NCBI GenBank assembly: GCA_012932865.1
Contig: SAXG01000007.1
Location: 186,001-250,000, forward strand
Origin: Amylostereum areolatum
Lineage: Eukaryota > Basidiomycota > Agaricomycetes > Russulales > Stereaceae
Reading direction: 5' to 3'
DNA length: 64,000 bases
A model generated the notes under the pieces. That model ran no database searches, was not told the origin of the DNA, and was given only the letters and a program-made list of their open reading frames with translations. Of the stretch, positions 20,274 to 30,559 are shown piece after piece; the first letter of the stretch is position 1; each line of letters starts with the position of its first letter. A program made the position numbers and the translations under genes.

Positions 20274-23200
20274 CACCCCCCAGTCGCGTCGTCTGGTGGA
20301 GGCAAAGGACTTTTGGTATCATCGTCGAATCGTTTCGCTGTATTATCATCCATGCATACCTGTGAGCAATCGTATCCCCCGTGTTTGTATCTGTCTACTG
20401 TCACCAAGAACAGGCAAACACCATCGATCACGCTCAAAGTCAAGCTGATCGGACGAGTTACCAAAAGAGAAATCGACGCAGACGCGCTGCTTGATAGCGG
20501 CGCAGAAGGAATTATCCTGAACCGAAGCTTCGTTGAACGCAAGAAGCTCACCACAAGAAAACTAGAAAACCCGTTCCCCGTGCGTAATGTGGATGGCACC
20601 GAGAACGTCATGGGCTGGGTACGCGACACAACGACCCAGCGGATCCGGATATACTCGCAAGATTCAAGGGCGTACCATGAGGAAGAAGCTGAGTTCTTCA
20701 TCACCGACATCGGCGATCATGACATGATCCTTGGAACAGACTGGCTCGACGAGCACAATCCCACCATAGACTGGCAACGAGACCGTGTTGACATGCTCCG
20801 CTGCCCTCCCTCGTGCACTCTGTCCAAACCTCCTGTGACGAACCTCGCAACCAAGCCACGGAAACCATCATTGGTCCAATCACAGCGTAAGGTTGAAGCA
20901 GGTAAAACCCCGAGGACACCTCTCGTCGTGGACGATCCCTTCCCAGAGCCGGCATATGTGTCCTGGACCCCAGTCCCCACTTATGTTATTCCTGCACGCA
21001 GAGTCAAAGGTGTTCGCGTCCGCACGGTCCATCGCTCCCCTCTACCCGCACGACTCTTCACTGAAGACGACGACGAGCGGCCCATGGTATTCCGAGACTG
21101 GGAGATCAATGGACTACGCCGCGCCGGAATCCTCCCTGAAACCGATGGTCCTAATCCAGATGCAATACCCATCCGCGCGGGCTTTACAAAAGCGCAGGAG
21201 CTTGCAGAGCATTCGAAAGAGAACGCACGCCCGCAAACCTTTGAAGACTTAGTCCCCCCGCCGTACCGCGACTTTGCGCCTGTATTCGACAAGAAAACCT
21301 CCGAGCGACTTCCTGACCGACGACCATGGGACCATGCTATCGACATGAAAGACGGCTTTGAACCCAAACCGTGCAAGATCTACCCCCTCTCACCTTCCGA
21401 GCAGATCGAACTCGACACCTTCCTCGATGACCACCTGAAGAAGGGCTATATCCGCCCATCGAAGTCACCTCAGGCGAGTCCGTTCTTCTTTGTGAAGAAA
21501 AAGGATGGAAAGCTGCGTCCCGTACAGGACTATCGAGAATTAAACAAGGGCACTGTCAAGAATGAATACCCCTTGCCACTGATCTCTGAAATCGTCGACT
21601 GCCTCAAAGGTGCAGAAATCTTCTCCAAGATGGATGTTCGCTGGGGCTACAACAATGTCCGCATCAAGGAAGGCGACGAGTGGAAGGCTGCGTTCAAGAC
21701 GAATCGCGGTCTCTTCGAACCTACGGTGATGTTCTTTGGGCTTATGAACTCCCCTGCGACATTTCAGGCAATGATGAATGAACTGTTCAAGGATCTCATC
21801 GACTCGGGCAAGGTCATCATCTACATGGACGACATCTTGGTGTTCACTCGCACCATGGACGAACACCGTGCCATAGTGCGGCAGGTTCTGCAGCGTTTGC
21901 AAGACAACGACCTCTTCCTCAAACCGGAGAAATGCGTCTTTGAGCAAGACTCTGTCGAATACCTCGGACTCATCATCTCGCACGACAAAATCGCTATGGA
22001 CCCCGTCAAGGTAGCAGGTATTCAGGACTGGCCGACACCACGAACGGTCAAAGATGTGCAATCCTTCCTCGGCTTTGGCAACTTCTACCGACGTTTCATC
22101 AAGGACTTCTCCAAGGTTGCACGGCCCCTATTTGATCTGACAAAGAAGGACTGCACATGGGACTGGTCGACGGACTGCCAAACTGCGTTTGACGCACTGA
22201 AAGCTGCGTTTACTTCCTCCCCCGTCTTAGTCATGCCTGACCCAAAGAAGCCTTACCTCGTTGAAGTCGATGCCTCGGACTTTGCTACTGGAGGTATACT
22301 CTCGCAGAAAGGCGACGACGGTCACTGGCATCCAGTGGCGTATCTGTCCAAGGCCCTATCGGAACCGGAACGGAACTACGACATCTACGACAAGGAGCTG
22401 CTTGCGATCATCCGTGCGCTTGAAGCCTGGCGCCACTACCTCGAAGGCGCCCCCGACACCGTCGAAATCTGGACAGATCACAAGAACCTGGAGCACTTCA
22501 AGACGGCACAGAAGCTGAGCCGCCGACAGGCACGTTGGGCTCTATTCCTCACCCGATTTGACTTCTCGCTCGTTCATAAACCAGGAATTTCCCACCGCCC
22601 AGATCCAATGTCTCGACGACCCGATCACAAGGATGGTGTTGAAAACGACAACAAGGAACGCGTATTGCTTGACCCCAAGTACTTCCAAGTACGCGCAACA
22701 AGGCCAGGAGCAGTAACCTCCCTCGGTGATGTCGAACTCCGACGACGCATCCGCGACTGCAAAACCAAGGACATCGAGGTCGTTCAAGCCCTGGACGCCA
22801 TCTTACGAAACGGACCACGTACACTCGTCAAGAACCTTCAAGAGTGGAACTACGAAGAAGGCCTGGTCCTGTTTAGAGGAAAGGTATACGTCCCTGCGGA
22901 TGACGAGTTGCGACGCGACATTGTCAAAATGTACCATGAATCGCCCCTGGCTGGACACCCCGGTCGCTTCAAGACTTACGAGCTTGTGAGTCGTGAATAT
23001 TGGTGGCCTGGCATGTCTGTCTTTGTCCGCGACTTTGTAGCAGGATGCGCAACCTGCCAGTCGACGAAGACACAGAGCAGCCGACCCCACGTCGACATGA
23101 TCCCAAACGAAGTACCCGATCGACCATTTGGCGTCATCTCCACCGACTTCATCGTCGAACTCCCTGACTGCGAAGGCTATAACGCCGTCAATGTCGTGGT

Positions 23201-24359
23201 CGATCGCCTCACCAAGATGGTGGTTACCACCCCATGTACAACGAAGATCACCAGCGATGGCACGGCCGACATTCTCTTCGATAAGGTATACCGACATTAC
23301 GGCTTGGCGGACAAGATCATCTCGGATCGTGGACCCCAATTTGCTGGACAGGTGATGCGTACACTCAACGAGAAACTCGGGATCAAGTCCGCCCTCAGCA
23401 CAGCGTATCACCCACAGACAGACGGCCAAACCGAACGCGAGAACCAGAACCTCGAGCAGTTTCTGCGAGTATTCTGCAACTACCGTCAAGACGACTGGGT
23501 GAAGTGGTTGCCCTTCTTCGAATTTTCTCACAACTCTCGCACCCATGCAGCTACTGGAAAGGCTCCCTTTGAAGTCCTCTACGGCTTCCTCCCCAAGATG
23601 TACCCATCCGTAAACCCGTCCTCAAAGGTCCCTGCAGTTGAAGAACGCCTCCGTCAACTTGAAGAAGTCCGACAGGAGATCAGAGCCAGCCTTGCCCTCG
23701 CATCGGACTTAATGAAGCACTACAATGGTGACACGATCAGCAAATCGACACTGTTCGCCATTGGAGACAAAGTCTGGCTCGAAGGCAAAAACCTGAAGAT
23801 GACAAGGCCGAAAGCTAAGCTTGCTGCCAAACGATTTGGACCCTTCGAGATCGTTGACGTCATTAGCCCAGTGAACTACCGCCTGAAGCTGCCGAAGACG
23901 TGGAGAATCCACCCAGTCTTCCACGCTTCGCTGCTCACCGCGTACAAGGAGACAACGGCACATGGTCCAAACTATGAACAACCGCCGCCTGACCTCGTTG
24001 ATGACGAAGAAGAATATGACGTTGAAGACATCATCGACTCGAAGCCGACCCGCAACAAGAAAGGCATACAATACCTCGTCAAGTGGGCAGGCTATCCTGA
24101 CTCCGAGAATACCTGGCTCCCTCGCTCCTCGCTCTCAAAGGTCACCGACATGATCGACGCCTTCCACAAACGCCATCCAAACGCGCCCCGCCCTGTGCGT
24201 TCCCTCGGCATCTCCTTTGACGATTTTCTCGCATCTACCCTTGCAGATGACATCGCGCTCCAGGCGAAAGCGCGTCTTAAAGGGGGGGTAATGTCACGGA
24301 TCGCTCCATTTCTCTCTTCGTTTGCAGACCTCGTACACGCGACGCGTCACGGCACATGA
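20274..24359 (+). CDS. Gypsy Pol: protease, RT, RNase H, integrase, chromodomain
   Basis: One uninterrupted frame, in the -1 frame relative to gag and already open from 19800, so it is probably made as Gag-Pol. In order: aspartic protease with LLDSGAEG (about 20490); reverse transcriptase with YMDDILVF (21822); RNase H with VEVDASDFATGG (about 22265); integrase with an HHCC finger (H and H near 22935-22960, CATC near 23050) and a DDE triad (STDF, ISDRG, ERENQNLEQF); and a chromodomain near the end (YDVEDIIDSK...YLVKWAGYPDSENTW) that directs integration to modified chromatin. The last 22 codons run into the 3' LTR. The start given is the first codon after the gag stop region. Confidence 0.92.
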   Translation, partial: HPPVASSGGGKGLLVSSSNRFAVLSSMHTCEQSYPPCLYLSTVTKNRQTPSITLKVKLIGRVTKREIDADALLDSGAEGIILNRSFVERKKLTTRKLENPFPVRNVDGTENVMGWVRDTTTQRIRIYSQDSRAYHEEEAEFFITDIGDHDMILGTDWLDEHNPTIDWQRDRVDMLRCPPSCTLSKPPVTNLATKPRKPSLVQSQRKVEAGKTPRTPLVVDDPFPEPAYVSWTPVPTYVIPARRVKGVRVRTVHRSPLPARLFTEDDDERPMVFRDWEINGLRRAGILPETDGPNPDAIPIRAGFTKAQELAEHSKENARPQTFEDLVPPPYRDFAPVFDKKTSERLPDRRPWDHAIDMKDGFEPKPCKIYPLSPSEQIELDTFLDDHLKKGYIRPSKSPQASPFFFVKKKDGKLRPVQDYRELNKGTVKNEYPLPLISEIVDCLKGAEIFSKMDVRWGYNNVRIKEGDEWKAAFKTNRGLFEPTVMFFGLMNSPATFQAMMNELFKDLIDSGKVIIYMDDILVFTRTMDEHRAIVRQVLQRLQDNDLFLKPEKCVFEQDSVEYLGLIISHDKIAMDPVKVAGIQDWPTPRTVKDVQSFLGFGNFYRRFIKDFSKVARPLFDLTKKDCTWDWSTDCQTAFDALKAAFTSSPVLVMPDPKKPYLVEVDASDFATGGILSQKGDDGHWHPVAYLSKALSEPERNYDIYDKELLAIIRALEAWRHYLEGAPDTVEIWTDHKNLEHFKTAQKLSRRQARWALFLTRFDFSLVHKPGISHRPDPMSRRPDHKDGVENDNKERVLLDPKYFQVRATRPGAVTSLGDVELRRRIRDCKTKDIEVVQALDAILRNGPRTLVKNLQEWNYEEGLVLFRGKVYVPADDELRRDIVKMYHESPLAGHPGRFKTYELVSREYWWPGMSVFVRDFVAGCATCQSTKTQSSRPHVDMIPNEVPDRPFGVISTDFIVELPDCEGYNAVNVVVDRLTKMVVTTPCTTKITSDGTADILFDKVYRHYGLADKIISDRGPQFAGQVMRTLNEKLGIKSALSTAYHPQTDGQTERENQNLEQFLRVFCNYRQDDWVKWLPFFEFSHNSRTHAATGKAPFEVLYGFLPKMYPSVNPSSKVPAVEERLRQLEEVRQEIRASLALASDLMKHYNGDTISKSTLFAIGDKVWLEGKNLKMTRPKAKLAAKRFGPFEIVDVISPVNYRLKLPKTWRIHPVFHASLLTAYKETTAHGPNYEQPPPDLVDDEEEYDVEDIIDSKPTRNKKGIQYLVKWAGYPDSENTWLPRSSLSKVTDMIDAFHKRHPNAPRPVRSLGISFDDFLASTLADDIALQAKARLKGGVMSRIAPFLSSFADLVHATRHGT

Positions 24360-24711
24360 CTTCCCCTCGCATCACATGCTTCAACGACGTCATTGCCCGG
24401 ACTTCCGAGCGGGGTTCCGCATCCTTATCTATGACATCACTGCTCCGGACCTTCGTCCTCCGCCCCATGACTCCTTTCCTATTGTTCCCCCCGCTCGCAC
24501 CACTATCGCATCGCATCGCACCACCGTTCCCACTTGTATATAAGGACAGTGTTTATCTTCCCTTTTCCCTAGACTGTCCATCTCGTCATACGGTACTGTA
24601 GCGCACGTTGCACTACCCTAGACCCCGGCACTCTCGAATCTATTTTCTTCTCGCTCCTCCCATCGTCGCGACTTAGGCGGTTCATCGGTCTCATAAACTG
24701 CGTTTCTGACA
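24292..24711 (+). repeat. 3' LTR of gypsy element
   Basis: 420 bp, about 98-99% identical to the 5' LTR by eye (six substitutions noted, for example GACGTGTCACG to GACGCGTCACG). The right flank starts GCGAGGGGCC and shows no KDZ sequence. Confidence 0.93.
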
Positions 24712-24865
24712 GCGAGGGGCCTCGGCGCTATGCTGATGTCTTTGGCATATCGTTCTCAAATCGCCGATGGCGCTGATTGGTGACTTCACCGTGAAGAGGT
24801 GTATATAATCTACCTTACCCCGTCGCCCCTCCGCCCACGCTCCAACTTCCGCCTCTTCCCTCACC

Positions 24866-25756
24866 ATGGCCTTCCCCAACTCCTTGAAACACGCCCCCCT
24901 CCCGGATTGTTTGTGCCCGCCCGAGGCAGGAGTACAACCCAAAGTCGAAGTGTGATTTGTGGAAAAAATGGGATGCGAGATGCTGGGGTGTAAGAAGTAT
25001 AGGACGCAGGGGTGGATCGACTGCGGTGTATACGGTGCGCCGCCTCCTAACTCCTGGAGGGTCTGTGGTATTGACCTGTTCACAGTGCCGCAGGATACCT
25101 ACGACGCCAGGTACGAGGCTCGCGGCGACAGGGTCGGAGTGCCGGATGATGTGATCCTCCAATGGAACAAAGAGGACCTGAACCCGCGCTGGAACAGAGA
25201 ACAGGTGAGAGCACAGGCTGCGCAGGGCCTTCCAGCCATTGACAAGCGCACTCGGGGGTTGCTCTACAAGTCCACGACCGCCCAAGGGAAGCGCCCGATC
25301 GGAGAAGTGGAGGACGGTGCGACCCAGCCGGCCAGAGTAACCCCTTTCTCCTCTCCGACGCGCGCGCCCAAGGCCGCCTCATCTCACCACCCACCGCTCG
25401 GCCCTTTCGCGACAGCCTCTTCACCCCAGGCTTCACCATCCGGCGCCAATAAGCGCCAGGCCGCGCTCCAAATGCTGGAAGAAGCAGACGTCGAAGAAAG
25501 GTTCGGCGAAATCCAGACCGCGAGGCTCAACAAGGTTGTTCGGGAGCAAGGTGTCACGATCCAGAAGCTCAAGGTGGACCTCGACGTCCAGTGCAAGGCT
25601 GTGAAGGGGCGCGACAATCGCATCATCAAGAAGAGCGAGGAAAACAGCGAGCTGTCGAAGAAGGTGCGGGAGCTGCAGGCGCGCGTCGAGGACTTGGAGG
25701 AGAAGTTGAGGGACGCAGAGATGTACGTGGGCACGCTCCCAGAGGCCGACGCTTGA
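24866..25756 (+). CDS. Unknown Cys-rich / coiled-coil protein
   Basis: A TATA-like GTATATAATC (about 24803) lies some 60 bp before an ATG at 24866 that opens PDCLCPPEAG. A TGA follows at about 24950 in the same frame unless a 48-nt GT-AG intron (24932-24979) is removed. The frame then runs openly to 25756 with GCKKYRTQGWIDCGVYG, a Ser/Pro linker (about residues 100-165) and a C-terminal coiled coil of about 85 residues rich in Lys/Glu/Leu (VREQGVTIQKLKVDLD onward). In another frame CDLWKKWDARCW precedes the Cys segment, so a frameshift is an alternative. It is cargo-like in the 19.3-kb element, and its 3' UTR leads straight into a 94-bp foldback. Function unknown. Confidence 0.55.
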
Positions 25757-25795
25757 GGCCTTGAGGCATGGGGTGAAACATTGGCTGGTTACTTT

Positions 25796-26196
25796 TACGC
25801 TTCAGGTCGTTTGCAGGCAGTGTGCGCGTGGTCGAAGGCCCTCTCGGGGTGTTGGCGCGGGGGCGGGGTGGCGGTCGCGATTGGGAGCGGGTTGATATAT
25901 GCGTACTTACATCACGGAGTGCAAGCATGAGTTGTTTTTCCATGGCATGCGTGAGGACTGGTGCAAGTTGAATTAAATTGAACGCGTGAACGGACCTGGC
26001 GGCGCGACACGACACGTTAATGGATCTGGCACGCAGGCGCGTTAACGGGTCAGGGGCGTGAGAACGAATCGGCTCAGTACTGCGGGGCTGTTTAAAAAGG
26101 GACGCTCCCAATCGCGACCGCCACCCCGCCCCCGCGCCAACACCCCGAGAGGGTCTTCGACCACGCGCACACTGCCTGCAAACGACCTGAAGCGTA
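25796..26196. repeat. Foldback: 94-bp inverted repeat
   Basis: 25796-25889 and 26103-26196 are reverse complements with one mismatch seen (GAAGGCCC versus GAAGACCC), separated by about 210 bp. The arms are GC-rich. The spacer carries GTTAATGG and GCGTTAACGGG, reminiscent of the GTTAAC minisatellite. No flanking duplication was found. Confidence 0.9.
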
Positions 26197-26649
26197 CGGT
26201 GACCCATGGGTGAGTCCTCGCCTGGTTTATTTTATTTTCCACTGCGCCAGCCGCCCAAGTGGGAGCATGGGGGCTGCGTGAGCCGCGACTACGGCACGTA
26301 CATTTTTTTCTCTTTCACATCCCCACATCGTCCACCGTGTCACTTTGCGCGGTGGGTTCTGAATATAAGCATGGGAGCCACGTGATTATACCGGCACCCT
26401 GCGACGAGGACGAACCCTCGCCAGAACCACATTTCTTGTTGCGCAGACCCTTTGTTGTGTTATCATTGGCAGCGTCTGGCGCGACGCGTCCCATCATGTG
26501 CCTTCTTATCAGTGCACGTGCGTGTTGGTCAGCCCGCAGAGGTGCCAGGCGGACGACTCCTCTTCTTGCTTCCCGCCCCAGCCACCCCAACCCCCGTGGA
26601 CACCTTGTCCTCCCACCGCAGCGGTCCGCCCTTTGAGGCGGACCTATGC

Positions 26650-27892
26650 ATGCTTGTGCCGCCTTTTGGCGGTCTCATGTGCAGGCCAGTGCGATCCCCC
26701 ACCCCCGCCCCTTCTCCCCCTTCTCCCCCCACATTCTCGGATGCCTTACGTAATTATTTTGCTCTATCGCTTGGGCGTCATCTGGAGGCCGATGGCGACG
26801 TGCTGACCTTTGCACAAGAAATCATACAGAGGCACTCTTTACTGGGGGGCCGTGATGAAGACCCATCCGACTTCTCTTCCCGGTGTGAGGTGGTCTGGGC
26901 GGGGCCGACGGGCACGTGCCCCCTGGACGCGGTCCCCAGCAGGGTTGAAAAGCCTTGGGAGCAATGTTCGTTTGCAGACCAGCCGCCGCCTTGGTGAGAA
27001 TTGCTTCTCCCTCTACTTCTCCTGCCGACTGACCGCCCCGAAGCGACGCCCGCCGCGACCTCCCCGCGAAGTTCGACGGGGTGCCGCCACAAGGCCATCG
27101 TATCTGGGCAAGCGTTTGTCAGCTGGCCGCGCTCGACTACGCCGCGCGCGACATGTCAACCCTGGCGCTGGTTTGTCGTCATTTCTGGGAGGTCTGCAAG
27201 CAACCTCCTGCGGTTTTCTGGGCGGAGGACACGGAGAAGCTCTGGAGTTTTCTTGACGACGTTGTGGGCTATTATGCCGCCATGGAAGGGCTCGCGCCGA
27301 CTCGCGCGGCAAGCTTCCTGGGCGTGGAGGAGCTGGCAGTTTCGCTTCCACGGGGGGGTGGCCGCGAGGGGTTCGCGAGGCGGCGGCGCGGGCGATTCCT
27401 CTCGTCGGAGGGCTGGGTCGAGTTTGTTTGGCGTGGGAATGCGCTGGAGGAGGGGAGGCGGAGGCGCTGGCTGCTGTCGCCAGGTGCTGGCCTGAGGAGG
27501 GTGGCGGTGCGACGGCTCTGGAGCTATGGGAGCGGGCGCCGCGCCGTGCGAGAATGGCTGGCGCAAGGCGGGCGCCTTGGGACGACGAGCGGTTTATGGA
27601 GGTTGCCTGCCAGTTTGGAAGGGTGGAGGAGCTATGCATTGTCACAGCGGGGCATGGGTGGGGTGATGGCGTCGCTGGTGGCGGGTTTGAGCCTCGGCGG
27701 GCGTTGCACATGCTGCGTCGCATGCGCGAGCGCCTGCCGGGCTTGGAGAAGGTTCGACTCGTGCTCGGCGCCCACTTCGACAAGATGTCTCCGCCCTGCA
27801 TGGGCGTGTGGGCGGGCGCAGAGGCTGACGTAGTTTGGCGGCTGGAGGCGGGCGCGTGGCAAGTGTATACATCCTCGTTTTCTCAAATTTGA
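26650..27892 (+). pseudogene. F-box-like gene, frame-disrupted
   Basis: From a Met at 26650 the frame encodes a Pro-rich start, then FSDALRNYFALSLGRHLEADG. A GT-AG intron (about 26994-27049) joins it to a second exon with QLAALDYAARDMSTLALVCRHFWEVCKQP, an F-box-type segment. After about 27360 coding character shifts frame, and the last part (GRVEELCIVTAGHGWGDG to LEAGAWQVYTSSFSQI) ends at 27892 in another frame with no convincing intron between. A frameshifted gene is the simplest reading. It lies in the 19.3-kb element, like the other F-box gene. Similarity is by motif only. Confidence 0.45.
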
Positions 27893-28541
27893 TGCATACT
27901 GTCTCCTCATGCCACGGCCTGCGGCACGCAGGGAGACGGGAGGCGGGGCTTTTATGAGAGAGCACGAAGGGGTGCGCACCTGCAACGCAACGCACCCCAA
28001 ACTCACCCCACACGCCAGTGAACAATTCAATTCGACCCTTCGACCCCGGCCTCCCTCCCCGGCCTTCAAACGCAATTTTCCTCTCCGGCCTTCAAACCCG
28101 CCCGGAAAGGTGGCGGCAAAGACGTCGGACCCTTACAACGACGGCCTTCACCGCCCGGGCGAAGGGGGGACGGCGGGTGGTGGCGGGGACGGCGACGGCG
28201 GCGTCCGTGGGGGTGGTCGAGGGTGAAACGGCCGAGGCGCCGTCGTCGACGGGAAGCTGCACGGCGCTGGTAGGGGTGGGGCACGCAGAGCGTGCTCTAA
28301 ACAAGGTGAGATACTTAACATTGTATTAGCAACCAGCACTCACCCGAGGGCAGACGCGGAGGGCGAGAAGCGAGAGGTAGGTGGGTCGTGGAGGCAGCGT
28401 GGGAGCGGGGCCATGAGGTCGGACGTGGAGGGCTGAGGTGGAAGGTAGAGGTGGAGGGCGGGAGGTGTCGAGGTGGTAGAGGAGGGTGAAGGACTGAAGG
28501 GACGCGCTGGGTGGAGCGGACACGGCGGGACAGGTTCGACG

Positions 28542-28623
28542 TGGGATCAACGCAGGATCAACGCGGGATCAACGCAGGATCGACGGGGAATCAATGCAGG
28601 ATCGACGCGGGATCGACGCAGGA
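28542..28623. repeat. 11-bp tandem repeat (GGATCAACGC type)
   Basis: Seven consecutive 11-bp units vary between GGGATCAACGC and AGGATCGACGC. Related words recur at 29937-29975. Non-coding. Confidence 0.85.
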
Positions 28624-28901
28624 CCCCACCCGTTTCCGCCGGTTCCTCGCCCGTCCTTTCCATAGCGCGGTTGTCCGCTCCCACCTCCGACGAACTCCTG
28701 CTGGGAGCACGGTTTCCCCTGGCTTCACGCCCAGCCGCAGTGCTCGCGCGTCGCGCGGGGATCAAGGTGGGGCGTGCACGCGCGGTCTAACATTCAAATT
28801 CATTCATATTGGTCAGGCTATATACAGCAAGCATCAAGACAAAAAATGACAAGAAATTTCAAGCAAAGAACCCAAGAATAGCCTCGACTTCAGCCCCCCC
28901 C

Positions 28902-28970
28902 CCTCTCCGACCTTCAAATCTGCGCCTCTCCGACCTTCAAACCTGCGCCTCTCCGACCTTCAAACCTGCG
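28902..28970. repeat. 23-bp tandem repeat, three copies
   Basis: CCTCTCCGACCTTCAAACCT followed by GCG, repeated at 28902, 28925 and 28948 with one substitution in the first copy. A related CCTCTCCGGCCTTCAAACCC occurs near 28080, and a (GGT)n run follows at about 29026-29062. Confidence 0.85.
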
Positions 28971-29214
28971 CGCCAAGGTGCCGGTAGAGACGGCGAACGC
29001 AACGAACGACGGCCTTCATTGGCCGGGGGTGGTGGTGGTGGTAGTGGTGGTGGTGGTGGTGGTGGGCCGAATGGCCGAGCCGCCGTCGTCGACAGGCGGC
29101 TGAACGGCAGAGTGGGTACTAAAAAGGTGAGAAACTCACCTTCGCTTTGCGACTCGGAACTCACCTGGGCGGGGAATACACAGGTGGAGAGGGCATGCGA
29201 ACGCCCGCGGTTTT

Positions 29215-30260
29215 GACGAAAGGACGAAACTTGAATGGAGGGAGGGAGGGTGGGTCATAGAGGAAGAGCGGGAGTGGGGCCATGTGGGCAGAGGTGGTGG
29301 GCGGAGGTAAAGGGTGGTGGAGGCCGAAGGAGGACGCGGCGGGACGTCGAGAGGACGCGGTGGGACGGAGTAGGACGCGGAGGAACGTCACGTCGAAGTG
29401 GTGGAGGTCGAAGGAGGACGCGGAGGTCGACGGAGGACGCGGAGGTCGAAGGAGGACACGGAGGTCGAAGGAGGACGCGGAGGTCGAAGGAGGACGCGGC
29501 GGGACATCGAGGGGGTGGAAGTCGAGGTGGTGGAGGACAAAGGAGGACGCGGCGGAAGGATGAGGACGCGGTGGGACGTCGAGAGGACGGGGCGGGGACG
29601 TCGAGGATGCGTTGAGGATGAGGACGCGGCGGGGACGGAGTAAGTAGGCGGCGGGGACGGAGTAGGCGGCGGAGGGACGTCGAGTTGGTGGAGGCCGAAG
29701 GAGGACGCGGCGGGACGTCGAGGCGGTGGAAGTCGAGGTGGTGGAGGACGAAGGAGGACGCGGCGGGAGGATGAGGGCGGGGCGGGGACGACAAGAGGAT
29801 CGGCGGGGACGACGCGGCGGGACGTCGAGAGGCATGTGGGCCGTGGAACGGTGCGGGGGGGAGAGGGGTGCAGCGGAATCAGGGGTGGACGAGGCGACCC
29901 TCGGTGCAACGCGTTCTGTTCGCAAGAACGACAGGGGATCGACGCGGATTGACGCGGAGTCGAGCGGGATCAACGCTGGCTTCACGCCCAGCCGCAGTGC
30001 TCGCGCATCGCGCGGGCATGGAGGCGGGGCGTGCACGCGCCGTCCGGCGGGACGTCGAGGGGGTGGAAGTCGAGGTGGTGGAGGACGAAGGAGGACGCGG
30101 CGGAAGGATGAGGACGCGGTGGGACGTCGAGAGGACGGGGCGGGGACGTCGAGGACGCGTTGAGGACGAGGATGTGGCGGGGATGGAGTAGGCGGCAGGG
30201 ACGGAGTAGGCGGAGGGACATCGAATTGGTGGAGGCCGAAGGAGGACGCGGCGGGAGGAT
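29215..30260. repeat. Complex GC-rich repeat block (GAGGACGCGG units)
   Basis: GAGGACGCGG/GACGTCGAG words recur throughout. A segment of about 140 bp is present twice (about 29500-29640 and 30042-30182) and partly a third time (29715-29770). CTGGCTTCACGCCCAGCCGC occurs at about 28719 and again at about 29973. Long open frames on both strands here are repeat translations (Pro/Arg/Ser or Gly/Arg/Glu), not genes. Confidence 0.75.
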
Positions 30261-30274
30261 GAGGACGGGGCGGG

Positions 30275-30494
30275 GACGTCGAGAGGACGCGGCGGGGACG
30301 TCGAGAGGACGCGGCGGGGACGTCGAGAGGACGCGGCGGGGACGTCGAGAGGACGCGGCGGGGACGTCGAGAGGACGCGGCGGGGACGTCGAGAGGACGC
30401 GGCGGGGACGTCGAGAGGACGCGGCGGGGACGTCGAGAGGACGCGGCGGGGACGTCGAGAGGACGCGGCGGGGACGTCGAGAGGACGCAGCGGG
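30275..30494. repeat. 22-bp minisatellite, ten perfect units
   Basis: GACGTCGAGAGGACGCGGCG plus GG repeats at exact 22-bp steps from 30275 to 30473, then degenerates into GGGGACGACAAGAGGAGCG. Perfect identity among ten units implies very recent amplification or homogenisation. Confidence 0.92.
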
Positions 30495-30559
30495 GACGAC
30501 AAGAGGAGCGGCGGGGACGACGCAGCGGGACGTCGAGAGGCGTGTGCACGCACTGTCTA

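Larger units (their letters stand above)
17619..24711 (+). mobile_element. Ty3/gypsy chromodomain retrotransposon, 7.1 kb
   Basis: Two direct 420-bp LTRs (17619-18038, 24292-24711) start TGTCACGG and end TTTCTGACA. I count about six differences by eye, so insertion is fairly recent. A purine run (AAAGGGGGGG, ending near 24288) precedes the right LTR as polypurine tract. Inside: gag with zinc knuckle, then protease, reverse transcriptase, RNase H, integrase and a C-terminal chromodomain, which places it among fungal chromoviruses. The pol frame has no stop, so it may be recently active. The 5 bp flanking the two ends differ (CCTGA versus GCGAG). Confidence 0.93.

Noticed and set aside
24691..25083. 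Continuation of the KDZ transposase right of the gypsy element
   Set aside because: No KDZ motifs in any minus-strand frame there; the sequence fits the promoter and 5' end of a rightward gene.
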